This document shows, one piece after another, positions 20,380 through 29,833 of a stretch of DNA of 39,156 nt. Below the pieces are notes generated by a model. The model was given only the letters and a program-made list of their open reading frames with translations, was not told the DNA's origin and did not search any database. Source of the stretch: an uncultured Candidatus Midichloriaceae bacterium (lineage in GTDB: Bacteria; Pseudomonadota; Alphaproteobacteria; Rickettsiales; Midichloriaceae); NCBI GenBank assembly GCA_905479795.1, contig CAJQNX010000011.1:1-39156 (forward strand), given 5' to 3'. The stretch's first letter is position 1, and each line of letters begins with the position of its first letter. Position numbers and translations under genes: made by a program.

Positions 20380-20485
20380 AAATAAGGATCTAGAGCAGTT
20401 AAAAATAAAAATTGCAAAAGAGTTAGGTTATAAATTAGTTAACTCAAAACTTGAGCTATACGGCACTCCTTTAAAAAATAATTAA
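20378..20485 (+). pseudogene. fur: Fur C-terminal segment in the +1 frame
   Basis: +1 frame reads KNKDLEQLKIKIAKELGYKLVNSKLELYGTPLKNN*, the expected Fur C-terminal continuation. Confidence 0.85.
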
Positions 20486-20682
20486 ATTTTGCAAATTTAT
20501 TACAAAAAGATTTACTATAAGACTGGGAAAAATGTATATCATGCCGTCAAAAAAGTCTAAAAATGTTTTATTCTTTATCAGCAATAGACAAAAGATGAAA
20601 AAATAAGCTATATAATTTTTATGATAAATAGATTGAATTTTAGAAATGCAATGGTGTGGATAAGTAAATTTCATCATATTAT

Positions 20683-23025
20683 ATGAACAATTGTTTACAT
20701 TGTAATCAACCAGTTATTGAAGATGAGAAGTTTTGTTGTATTGGTTGCAAGAGTGCTAATTTTTTAATAAAAAAATTAAAACTGAAAGATTATTATGAAT
20801 ACTGTAGAAATATTTACAATACGTCTCCCCCAAGGGTTTTAGGATTTGAAAATAAAATAAATTTTATTGAAGAAGTTATTACTATAAAGCAGGGAAGTTT
20901 TGCAATTAATTTATTAGTTGATGGAATTGTATGTGGTTCCTGTGTGTGGCTGATTGAAAATTCATTGAAATCATTAAAATATATTACATCAGTAAAATTT
21001 TCACTATCTACCAAAAGGTTGGAAGTCATGTGGAAGGGCGAGGTGAATGGTGTAAATGATATAATAAATTTAATCATTAATCTAGGTTATCAAGTTTCAC
21101 CATATAATGTGAAATTGCTTAATGATCAAGAAGCTTTTAGAGAAAAAGAATTATTAAAAGCTATTGCTGTTTCAGGTTTTGCAGCAGCTCAAATTATGGC
21201 ACTTGCATTTGCGGTTTGGATTGGCAATTATAATCAAAGCATGGGAGAGTATCTTAGGTATATATTGCACATAATATCTGGTGTTATTGGAATACCAGCT
21301 ATAATATATTCTTCCAAAATTTTTATGATTTCTTCATATAAAGCTTTAAAAAAGCGCAAAACAAATATTGACGTTCCTATTTCAATTAGCATCATTGCAA
21401 CGTTGCTGATTAGTATTCAAGAAACTATAAGAATGAGTGATTACGTTTATTATGATGCTTCAGCAAGTTTGACATTTTTGCTGCTTGTTGGGAGATATCT
21501 GGATTTAAAAGCAAGAAATAAAGCGAAAGCTGGTATAAGAAAAATTATGTTTCAACAACCAAGTGTTGCAAATATAATGAGAGATGGAAAAATAATAAGT
21601 ATTTCTGCAAAATCAGTAAATCAAAATGATTTGGTATTAGTGAAGGCAGGAGAGAAATTTCCTGTAGATGGGGTGGTGACAGAGGGTGAAAGTGAGGTGG
21701 ATAATAGTATAATATCTGGTGAGAGCAATCCAATAGTCATAAAAAAAGATTGTTTGGTTTATGCCGGAACAATTAATCTTAATGATACCTTGAAAATTAA
21801 ATCCAAAAATTCAGGTGAAAAAACCACATTATCTGAAATAATTAAGCTTGTAGAAAATATAGAAAAAAATAAATCAAAATTTATTAAAATTGCAGATAAG
21901 TTATCTCAGTATTTTACTCCTGCAATTATATCTCTGGCACTTATAACATTTATTATTTGGATAAAGACAGGCGTCATGAATGCTGCGCTAAATTCTGTGA
22001 CACTCTTAATAATTACATGTCCCTGTGCAATTGGGCTTGCAGTTCCAATGGTTCAGATCGTAGCGTTTTCAAAATTAATAAGGCAGGGCATTTTTATTAA
22101 AAACTCAGACTTTTTAGAAAGGGCAAATATGGTAGATACAATAATTTTTGATAAAACTGGTACACTAACATATGGGAAGCCTATTTTATTAAATTTTGGT
22201 GAATTTAATGATCAAGAAAAATTGCTTATTGCTTCCATAGCTTCAAAAAGCGCACATATTTTATGTGAATCTATTATTAAAAACTATAAATATTCTATTT
22301 TAGATTTAGAAATTAAAGAAGTTAAGGGAAAAGGGGTATATGCAAAATATAAAAATAATGAAATTTGGTTAGGTAATAAATCATGGTGTAATGTAGATAA
22401 TGATACAAATGAAGATGATTATTTAGAAGTTTGGTTCAAAAAAAATAGCAATGCAGCCAAAAGATTGATTTTTAAAGATGAGCTTAGATATGAGGCTAAA
22501 CAGGTTATAAAATCTTTGCAATTAAGGTATGATTTGTTCTTACTTTCAGGAGATAAAAATCACAACGTAAAAAAAATAGCTGAAGAGTTGAATATTAAAA
22601 ATTATTTTGGTGAAAAAAATTATCAAGAAAAGTATAATTTCGTACAGGAATTATCAAAATATGGAAAAAAGGTTTTAATGGTTGGCGATGGTTTAAATGA
22701 TTCTCTTGCATTGAAAGCCTCTTATGCTTCTATTTCTCCTAAGACTTCAATTGCAATTTCTCAAGATGCATCTGATGCAATTTACAATGGGAATTTAAAA
22801 AGCCTCGTAGTAATTTTTAAATCTTCAAAATTATCAGTCAATTTAATTAAGCAGAACTTTACTTTATCAATAATTTATAACAGTATAGCTATTCCATTAG
22901 CTGTTATGGGTAAAGTAAATCCAATTATAGCAGCTATTTTTATGTCAATTTCATCTATTACAGTGATACTAAATTCGCTTAGATTTGCAGTAAAAAAGAC
23001 GAGTTTAGAGAAGTCTAATTATTGA
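20683..23025 (+). CDS. ccoI: CcoI/FixI-type copper-transporting P-type ATPase
   Basis: N-terminal CLHCNQPVIEDEKFCCIGC, CGSCVWL HMA motif, TCPCAIGLAVPM, DKTGTLTYGKP, GDGLNDSLAL. Confidence 0.88.
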   Translation: MNNCLHCNQPVIEDEKFCCIGCKSANFLIKKLKLKDYYEYCRNIYNTSPPRVLGFENKINFIEEVITIKQGSFAINLLVDGIVCGSCVWLIENSLKSLKYITSVKFSLSTKRLEVMWKGEVNGVNDIINLIINLGYQVSPYNVKLLNDQEAFREKELLKAIAVSGFAAAQIMALAFAVWIGNYNQSMGEYLRYILHIISGVIGIPAIIYSSKIFMISSYKALKKRKTNIDVPISISIIATLLISIQETIRMSDYVYYDASASLTFLLLVGRYLDLKARNKAKAGIRKIMFQQPSVANIMRDGKIISISAKSVNQNDLVLVKAGEKFPVDGVVTEGESEVDNSIISGESNPIVIKKDCLVYAGTINLNDTLKIKSKNSGEKTTLSEIIKLVENIEKNKSKFIKIADKLSQYFTPAIISLALITFIIWIKTGVMNAALNSVTLLIITCPCAIGLAVPMVQIVAFSKLIRQGIFIKNSDFLERANMVDTIIFDKTGTLTYGKPILLNFGEFNDQEKLLIASIASKSAHILCESIIKNYKYSILDLEIKEVKGKGVYAKYKNNEIWLGNKSWCNVDNDTNEDDYLEVWFKKNSNAAKRLIFKDELRYEAKQVIKSLQLRYDLFLLSGDKNHNVKKIAEELNIKNYFGEKNYQEKYNFVQELSKYGKKVLMVGDGLNDSLALKASYASISPKTSIAISQDASDAIYNGNLKSLVVIFKSSKLSVNLIKQNFTLSIIYNSIAIPLAVMGKVNPIIAAIFMSISSITVILNSLRFAVKKTSLEKSNY

Positions 23026-25666
23026 AACTTAAAATAAATTCTGCACCAAATCCTTCTTTGCTTTTGCACTCAATATTACCATTCATTTTAAGCATAGCTT
23101 CTTTGCAAAAATTAAGCCCCACTCCATAGCCCTCTGTTGTAATGTTTTTTTGAAATAGTAGATTCATAACTTCAGTTTTAATTCCATATCCATTGTCTTT
23201 TACATGCAATTTTTTATTCTTAATATAGATTTTTATTTTTGCTTTATTACCAGCATATTTTAAAGCATTTTTTAATAAATTGAATATAATGTGACGCATC
23301 AATGTTAATGAGCCAATAAACTTAAAATCGTTGTTTTTTGTATTATTTGTAATATATGCAACCCTATCCCTTTGTTCCTTAGTCATTTGAAAAGTATTTA
23401 GTGCTTCATTTATGCATGCTATCATTGAATAACTTCCCCAATCCTTAGGCTTGGCATTGTTGTCTACTTTTATGCTACTTAGCATTATGTCAATATCTTG
23501 AAGTGCTTGCGCATTACATTCTTCCAAATTATCAGCATAATCTGCTATTAAATCATATTTTTTATTTTCCAAAGATTCTTTAATGAGATTAGCTAATGTT
23601 ATTCCAATAGATAAGGGGCTACTAACATCATGTGCTATGGATCTACCTAAAATTTCTAACGAATGCTGTTTGATTTTTTCTTCCCTAAATTTAGAATATA
23701 TAATAAATATTAGGATTATTGACAATAGAGTTAAAGAATATAGAGGAAAAAAGAGATGATCAGTTTGTGAATTGAGTATGATTTCTGAGTGTAACCATAG
23801 TTTATACGTTAAAGTTAATATAATAGCTGAAAATGTACCAATAATTGTTAAAATCCAAGCATAATATATATTGGTTAATATAAATAATCCTACTATTGAA
23901 GCGCAATAATTTAATCCCCAAATAATAGTGTAATTACTTGTAAATAGCATATATGCACTTGTTAAAGGTAAAGCTAATAATAAAAGTAAATGCCATAATA
24001 AAATAGGGTATTTATTAATATTAAATAACTCATATATAACTAAGATTACTCCAAAAAATAAGGTGCTATAACGTAGTATCTGTGCAGTAATATTAACTAT
24101 ATCAGTGGATGAGGAATAGCTAAATGCAAGAATGGGGATATTAATAAACATGATTAGCAAGGCCATAATATATAACAATGATTTGCTAAAAACTATTTTA
24201 TTCTTAATGCTAATTATGTTTTGAACAACCATATTAATACTTTGTCTTATATTGATTTTATGCTCATCATTTTCTGATATTTTGATTATTCCTTTTTTAA
24301 TTTGGTATTGGTGCGCTATAAAGAAACCTAATCCGCTACCAAAAACCCCGATCATTGAACTTTCAATATCAAATTCACCTGTATAATATCTACCTATTAA
24401 AACAAAAATTAGAGCCACAGCTGTGGAAAATATAAAAGTGAACTCAGTAGTTTTTATTCGTTTAAGTGCTAATAGTAGAGGGATAAATAATACAGGAAAA
24501 TTAAAGTTATTTACAAGCCATATTAATTCTAAAATCTGTTTGCTTATCAATGCGATAGTAACTGCGCAAATTGCAACTAATAAAGAAGATAATTTGACTA
24601 TTAATACTAATAGCTTGTCACTCGGCTTATTTAGAAATGGTTTAATAATATCCTTAGCTATAATAGAACTTGATGTATTAATCCATGAATCAGCAGACGA
24701 TTGAATAACAGCTAAAAGACCAACTATAATTAACCCTTTTAATCCATCTGTTAAAGAATAATCAATAAAGTAATAAAATGATAAATTGCTGTCTATATCT
24801 GGAAATTCAGATCTAACAATTAAACCTATTATACAAACTGAAAATGTTAGTAGAAAGGCGCATAAAAATATAATCCTTAATGAGTACTTTATTTGCTTTG
24901 AATCTTTTGCTATCAGTAATCTTTGGCAGTATGATGCTTCAATAAAAGGCATTAAAAATAATAATATTAGGCTTATGATGTATCTAGCATTATCAAGTGT
25001 AAAATCTACATATTTATGAGTTTCTGGTATGTTGCTGATAATGGCATGGTATCCTCCAGATTTAAAATATGAATAGCCACAAGCTATAGGAATAATAAAA
25101 AAGAAAATTAAAAATTGAAATATATCCGTTATAATAACCGACCTAACACCTCCTAGTGTAGAATACAATGTTACCATTCCAATGCCAATAAACGCACCTA
25201 CTTCATACGATAGCCCGAGAAAATGTTGAAATAAATAGGCAATAGCAGTTGTTTGAACACTTAACACTGCAATAGAGAATAGGATTGAAGAGATAGCTGT
25301 TACGTATTTTCCAGTGGTTTTATAGGTTAATTGCATTATATCAACTACAGAAATTGAACCCCTAAAGTACTCAATATTTTTACTAAAATATAAACTTGTA
25401 GTGATCCAAACTAAGGGCTGTATAAAAAATGGTAATATAAAAAGTAAGCCATGTTCGTAAACTTTTCCTGTTTTTCCTAATATGTATTGTGCAGAAATAT
25501 ATGTAGCAAACATTGTAGCTATAATTGCGAAAGTGCTAAAGTTTCTGTCACCAACGGTATATTGTTCAATAGTTTTTATCTTTTTGGTTTGTAATAAACC
25601 TAATATGGTTATAAATAATAGGTATGTTATGATGATGGTAACATCTATATAATGCAGTTTTCCCAT
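23015..25666 (-). CDS. Sodium:solute symporter-like / histidine kinase fusion protein
   Basis: SSS-like N-terminus, further TM bundle, H-box SIAHDVSSPLS, HATPase motifs NLLKNALKYA, DNGYGI, GYGVGLNFCKE. Confidence 0.85.
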   Translation of the reverse strand: MGKLHYIDVTIIITYLLFITILGLLQTKKIKTIEQYTVGDRNFSTFAIIATMFATYISAQYILGKTGKVYEHGLLFILPFFIQPLVWITTSLYFSKNIEYFRGSISVVDIMQLTYKTTGKYVTAISSILFSIAVLSVQTTAIAYLFQHFLGLSYEVGAFIGIGMVTLYSTLGGVRSVIITDIFQFLIFFFIIPIACGYSYFKSGGYHAIISNIPETHKYVDFTLDNARYIISLILLFLMPFIEASYCQRLLIAKDSKQIKYSLRIIFLCAFLLTFSVCIIGLIVRSEFPDIDSNLSFYYFIDYSLTDGLKGLIIVGLLAVIQSSADSWINTSSSIIAKDIIKPFLNKPSDKLLVLIVKLSSLLVAICAVTIALISKQILELIWLVNNFNFPVLFIPLLLALKRIKTTEFTFIFSTAVALIFVLIGRYYTGEFDIESSMIGVFGSGLGFFIAHQYQIKKGIIKISENDEHKINIRQSINMVVQNIISIKNKIVFSKSLLYIMALLIMFINIPILAFSYSSSTDIVNITAQILRYSTLFFGVILVIYELFNINKYPILLWHLLLLLALPLTSAYMLFTSNYTIIWGLNYCASIVGLFILTNIYYAWILTIIGTFSAIILTLTYKLWLHSEIILNSQTDHLFFPLYSLTLLSIILIFIIYSKFREEKIKQHSLEILGRSIAHDVSSPLSIGITLANLIKESLENKKYDLIADYADNLEECNAQALQDIDIMLSSIKVDNNAKPKDWGSYSMIACINEALNTFQMTKEQRDRVAYITNNTKNNDFKFIGSLTLMRHIIFNLLKNALKYAGNKAKIKIYIKNKKLHVKDNGYGIKTEVMNLLFQKNITTEGYGVGLNFCKEAMLKMNGNIECKSKEGFGAEFILSFNN

Positions 25667-25754
25667 AATTTTTAATTCTTAATAAATATGAATATATCAA
25701 ATCAAATTTTTAAGCAAAATGCAAATATTTTATAAATAAGAAATATTCTCTCTA

Positions 25755-25883
25755 ATGAGTTATCTGGCTCGATGCATTAGAGAATTACTTCGGGTGAGGG
25801 GGGATGCGAATTGTAGCCATGTTGCTCATAAAGCGGAGCTGGCTGTGCTGTATGATTATATAGATGATGTGGGGTTTTTATGA
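25755..25883 (+). CDS. Small ORF, 42 aa (MSYLARCIRELLRVRGDANCSHVAHKAELAVLYDYIDDVGFL); may be a fragment
   Basis: Open frame in a locally GC-richer stretch; below the supplied ORF cutoff. Confidence 0.3.
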   Translation: MSYLARCIRELLRVRGDANCSHVAHKAELAVLYDYIDDVGFL

Positions 25884-25884
25884 C

Positions 25885-26028
25885 ATGAAGCAAGGGGACC
25901 TAAGTAACGCTATAAGAATAAACAGCTTGCTAGTTGTATATATAATATCCATGTGCGCTATACCACTTTTATACATATCCTATTTTATAGGTAGTGCAAA
26001 AATCAAGTGTTTTATTGAAAATATATAA
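25885..26028 (+). CDS. Small putative membrane protein, 47 aa, or a fragment
   Basis: MKQGDLSNAIRINSLLVVYIISMCAIPLLYISYFIGSAKIKCFIENI; one hydrophobic segment. Confidence 0.35.
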   Translation: MKQGDLSNAIRINSLLVVYIISMCAIPLLYISYFIGSAKIKCFIENI

Positions 26029-26123
26029 ATTCAACATAAAAGAGATATGAAAATTTAATTGACAGTATGTGCTTAATAATTTTAGGATATTTGAGATAAT
26101 AATAGGTAATAGAATATTCGAAA

Positions 26124-26897
26124 TTAAAAATTGATATATATTGGGGCATGATCAGATGGCTTACTCCATCCTCTGGGCTCAGTTAGCACTCCTGATGTTG
26201 ATATCTTATCCGCTACTGCAGGAGATACTAAAATATGATCAATTCTCATTCCTTTATTATGTTGCCAACTTCCAGCCCTATAATCCCACCAACTAAATTG
26301 TTGAACATCATTATTAAAATCCCTAAATGTATCAATAAGTCCAAGATTTAGTAATTTTCTGAAGCATTTTCTTTCTTCTATGCTAAACAATAACTTACCA
26401 TCAGATCGTTTAGGGTCGTAAACGTCTATTGCTTCTGGTGCAACATTTAAATCACCCCCCATTATTATATTTTCCTCATGCTTCATTAAATATGCTAGTC
26501 TTTCATATAATTTTTGAAAAAAATTTAATTTATATATAAATTTTTCGGATCCTACCTCAGAACCATTTGGTACATAAACTGAAATTATTTTATAGCATAT
26601 TTTTTCTATAACTATTGTATTTTCAATATATCTAGCTTCTTGATTATCTCCCATGCCTTCAAGACCTATAATGGTATCATCTAAGGGGTATTTACTCAAA
26701 ATAGCAACGCCATTATATGCTTTTTGACCAAAAACTTTAATATTATATCCTAGATCACTTAATTCTTCATAAGGGAATTTTTCTTCTATACACTTGATTT
26801 CCTGTAATAGTATGACTTTTGGATTATGCTCTCTAATGAGCTCAGTAAGGTGGATAAACCTAGAAGATATTGAATTTACATTCCAACAAATAATCAT
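26124..26897 (-). CDS. xth: Exodeoxyribonuclease III
   Basis: CWNVNSISSR, LLQEIKC, GGDLNVAPEAIDVY, WSKPSDHAPI. Confidence 0.93.
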   Translation of the reverse strand: MIICWNVNSISSRFIHLTELIREHNPKVILLQEIKCIEEKFPYEELSDLGYNIKVFGQKAYNGVAILSKYPLDDTIIGLEGMGDNQEARYIENTIVIEKICYKIISVYVPNGSEVGSEKFIYKLNFFQKLYERLAYLMKHEENIIMGGDLNVAPEAIDVYDPKRSDGKLLFSIEERKCFRKLLNLGLIDTFRDFNNDVQQFSWWDYRAGSWQHNKGMRIDHILVSPAVADKISTSGVLTEPRGWSKPSDHAPIYINF

Positions 26898-26912
26898 TAA
26901 AACCTAGAATAA

Positions 26913-26987
26913 TGGCTCCCCGGGCCGGATTCGAACCAGCGACCGAACGGTTAACAGCCGTTTGCTCTACCACTGAGCTACCGAGGA
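26913..26987 (-). tRNA. tRNA-Asn (GTT)
   Basis: Reverse strand tcctcggtagctcagtggtagagcaaacggctgttaaccgttcggtcgctggttcgaatccggcccggggagcca; cloverleaf with encoded CCA, anticodon GTT. Confidence 0.97.
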
Positions 26988-27090
26988 ATAAATATATAAA
27001 ATTATATATAATAGTATTTTAAAAAAGTCTAGGGAGAATTTTATTTTTTAAAGTAATTTCCATACTTTATGAACGTTAATGCTAAATAAA

Positions 27091-27639
27091 CTAATCATTC
27101 TCTTGCAATAAAATACATGTTTCATTTTCAACCTCTGTGAAATTTTGGTAAAATATATCAGTGCCATATCGTAGTGCACCAGGATGAATATACTTATCTG
27201 TATGAGAGTATGATGTGTTATTGCTAAATAAAGATATTTCATCAATAATGGGAGGAATATAGCTAAATACTGATGATATTAATAGAGTAGTTATTATTAC
27301 TGAAGGTGCTACTAAAATAATTGCTGGAATTATTGGAATTGCAATTACCCCTAAGTGCGAAGCTATAGCGGTATTCACAGCTACAGATGCTTGATATTTT
27401 GCATAAAATTCTGCCATATATAGTGTTGTATCTTGTAATGAGGAATTATTAATTGTTTCAATTATCTGCTGTGGATCTTGTGATTGATGACAAATTATAT
27501 AATCAATTACAGGTTCTACTATAAATTCATGTAATATATAACCTGGTGCTGGATGATTATAATTAGTACAGATATTATAACCCACTTCTGCAATATAACC
27601 ACCTACGTGTCCTATGCCTGATTCACATATAAAGCTCAT
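27091..27639 (-). CDS. Hypothetical protein with hydrophobic region
   Basis: 182-aa ORF with upstream Fur-box-like palindrome. Confidence 0.6.
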   Translation of the reverse strand: MSFICESGIGHVGGYIAEVGYNICTNYNHPAPGYILHEFIVEPVIDYIICHQSQDPQQIIETINNSSLQDTTLYMAEFYAKYQASVAVNTAIASHLGVIAIPIIPAIILVAPSVIITTLLISSVFSYIPPIIDEISLFSNNTSYSHTDKYIHPGALRYGTDIFYQNFTEVENETCILLQEND

Positions 27640-27692
27640 AAATTATCTCCAAAATTGTTTTTTAGGTTAATTCTCACTAATTATTCTATATT

Positions 27693-27711
27693 GAGAATGA
27701 GAATCATTCCT
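27693..27711. promoter_or_regulatory. Putative Fur box upstream of the 27091-27639 gene
   Basis: gagaatgagaatcattcct, 14/19 match to GATAATGATAATCATTATC by eye; contains gaatga-gaa-tcattc. Confidence 0.55.
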
Positions 27712-27927
27712 TTTGATTGGCAATGTATATTGCAAATAGGAATTATTATCAAGTATTTTGTGTTAATATATTTTATTGATAAAGTATATTAATAGTTATA
27801 TGACTCAGTTTTATTATAATAAATAGCTAAATATGTAGTTGATGATTGTTACAGAAAGTGTTATTTTTTTTTTAAATTACAATGCGATTGAAAATAGAGC
27901 TACAGATAATTTTATCTCAAATCATTA

Positions 27928-28821
27928 ATGACAACAAATATTGATCAATGCATAATAAAGTTTCATACTTTCACTAATGCAAATAACACGAAAACTTTTG
28001 ACTGGTATCATATTGATGGTAAAAATGCACAAGCAAAAGAATATTTAACAACGAACTTTACTAACATTGACAATGTTGCTATAAAGGCATTGCTTTCTAA
28101 TGAGGCAAGGCCTAGAGCAACAGAACATGATGGTGGTCTTTTTTTAATTTTAAAATTAATAAAACTGACAAAAAACGAAGAAGTAATGGAGGTACAATCT
28201 CTTAGAGTATGGATTGAAGACACCCGAGTTATTACTGTTCAAAATTGCGAACTTCAAGTAATTGAAGATATGTTGAAGGAGGAAGATATAAATAATCAAT
28301 ATGATACCATTGAGAGTATTATAAGTGCTTTCATAGAACATATGCTTATTAGTATGAATAAGGCTTTAATTTTTCTTGATGAAAAAATTTCTAGGCTTGA
28401 AAGAATATTAATAACTAAGAAAAAGCCAATTTCCAATGGAATATATAAAGCCCGCCAACAATTACTTCTTTTAGAAAAATATGTTGTTCCCCAGCGTGAT
28501 GCAATTTACTTTTTACTTAAAAATCCACAATGTTTAAAAACCACAGCAGTACTTAAAAATATATATAATCAACTGAATCTTTATGCAGATGATGCAGAAG
28601 ATATCAGAAAAGATCTAAGTTTAATCATAGAGGAAAATAATGCAATAATGGGTAGTAAATTAAGCAATAGTGTGCACACACTGGCAATAATTTCAGTGGC
28701 ACTTTTACCAATTCACAACCTTATACATCTTTTTGGTAGTGATTTTGGTGAAATATGGGCTAGTTTGGGCATGTTATCTTTAATAGCAATTCATATTATA
28801 AGACTAAAATTAAAAAAATAG
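27928..28821 (+). CDS. CorA-like divalent cation transporter family protein
   Basis: ARPRATEHDGGLFLILKL, VWIEDTRVITVQ, ISRLE..., two C-terminal TM segments; GMN motif not recognisable. Confidence 0.8.
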   Translation: MTTNIDQCIIKFHTFTNANNTKTFDWYHIDGKNAQAKEYLTTNFTNIDNVAIKALLSNEARPRATEHDGGLFLILKLIKLTKNEEVMEVQSLRVWIEDTRVITVQNCELQVIEDMLKEEDINNQYDTIESIISAFIEHMLISMNKALIFLDEKISRLERILITKKKPISNGIYKARQQLLLLEKYVVPQRDAIYFLLKNPQCLKTTAVLKNIYNQLNLYADDAEDIRKDLSLIIEENNAIMGSKLSNSVHTLAIISVALLPIHNLIHLFGSDFGEIWASLGMLSLIAIHIIRLKLKK

Positions 28822-28893
28822 AGATCATTTTTTGTTACAGCATAAGCAAATTGATATGATATTAAAGTATTGATTTAATATGGGGTATAAAAT

Positions 28894-29328
28894 TTAACTC
28901 TTAGAGTTATACCTTTGTTGAGCCAATTCATCTAGATTTTTTTGCTCATTAAGGTTATTGTAATGTTTTATTCTTGAGGTAGATTTATCTGATAAGTTTT
29001 CATATTTTTTTTGCTCATCAAATTTTTCTTTCAGGGTGTTGATTAACGAATTAAGCTGAGATTTATTGAGCTCATTTTCCTCGGTAATTTTTTGCATTTT
29101 TATTTTTGATAATTCAAAAAATTTATCAAATTCAAAAATTAAAAATTCTTTAGATAAAATTTTCTCTTGTTCAATCTCAGTTAGTAAGTTTTGTAATTTG
29201 GTATTTAAAATATCTATAGCATTAATTAAGGTATTCTTTTCAAGAATTAAACTAGTAATTTCTTTGTCTAAATTTTTAATGATTATTTTTAACGATTTAA
29301 CTTGTCTATATTCAGCACTGTGTTCCAT
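28894..29328 (-). CDS. Coiled-coil protein, possibly FliJ-like
   Basis: 144-aa almost entirely coiled-coil; length and organisation resemble FliJ, but no diagnostic motif. Confidence 0.45.
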   Translation of the reverse strand: MEHSAEYRQVKSLKIIIKNLDKEITSLILEKNTLINAIDILNTKLQNLLTEIEQEKILSKEFLIFEFDKFFELSKIKMQKITEENELNKSQLNSLINTLKEKFDEQKKYENLSDKSTSRIKHYNNLNEQKNLDELAQQRYNSKS

Positions 29329-29329
29329 T

Positions 29330-29833
29330 TTAATTTGTAATCATTGTTTTTAATTTTTGATAGTTTATTGATCCACTAATTAATTCGATAATTTCATTAT
29401 TAGTAGAGTTTATTACAAAAGTCATGGGGAATGTGTTTAAATTCATGCTTTGATACAATTCTGAATTTATAATAAATACATCTTCATAATAATTTCCATT
29501 TTTCTTAAGCCAATTGGCTACCACATCTCGCTCTTCATCTATTGCCACTCCATAAAGTGGGATATTTTTTGCTTGGAGGATTTTTAACTCTGATAATTCA
29601 CTTATGCATTCTTTGCACCAGGTTGAAAAAAAATGCAAAAAGATATACTTATCTTTGTTGCTTTTGAGCTTAATATCATCTCCGCTTATTGTGCTTTTTA
29701 TTTTTAAAAAGCTAATTTTATTATTGCTTAACTCAATAATATTTTCAAATTTTTCGTTTAGTACCATTTTAAAGGCAAACAAAGCTATGATTAATATAAA
29801 AGATATAAATGGCAAATAAAGTTTAAATTTCAT
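29330..29833 (-). CDS. TlpA/CcmG-like thiol-disulfide oxidoreductase
   Basis: N-terminal anchor, FFSTWCKECISEL, cis-Pro region NTFPMTFVI. Confidence 0.85.
   Translation of the reverse strand: MKFKLYLPFISFILIIALFAFKMVLNEKFENIIELSNNKISFLKIKSTISGDDIKLKSNKDKYIFLHFFSTWCKECISELSELKILQAKNIPLYGVAIDEERDVVANWLKKNGNYYEDVFIINSELYQSMNLNTFPMTFVINSTNNEIIELISGSINYQKLKTMITN

Noticed and set aside
27048-27245. 65-aa minus-strand ORF overlapping the 27091 gene
   Set aside because: Out-of-frame overlap with the better-supported 182-aa ORF
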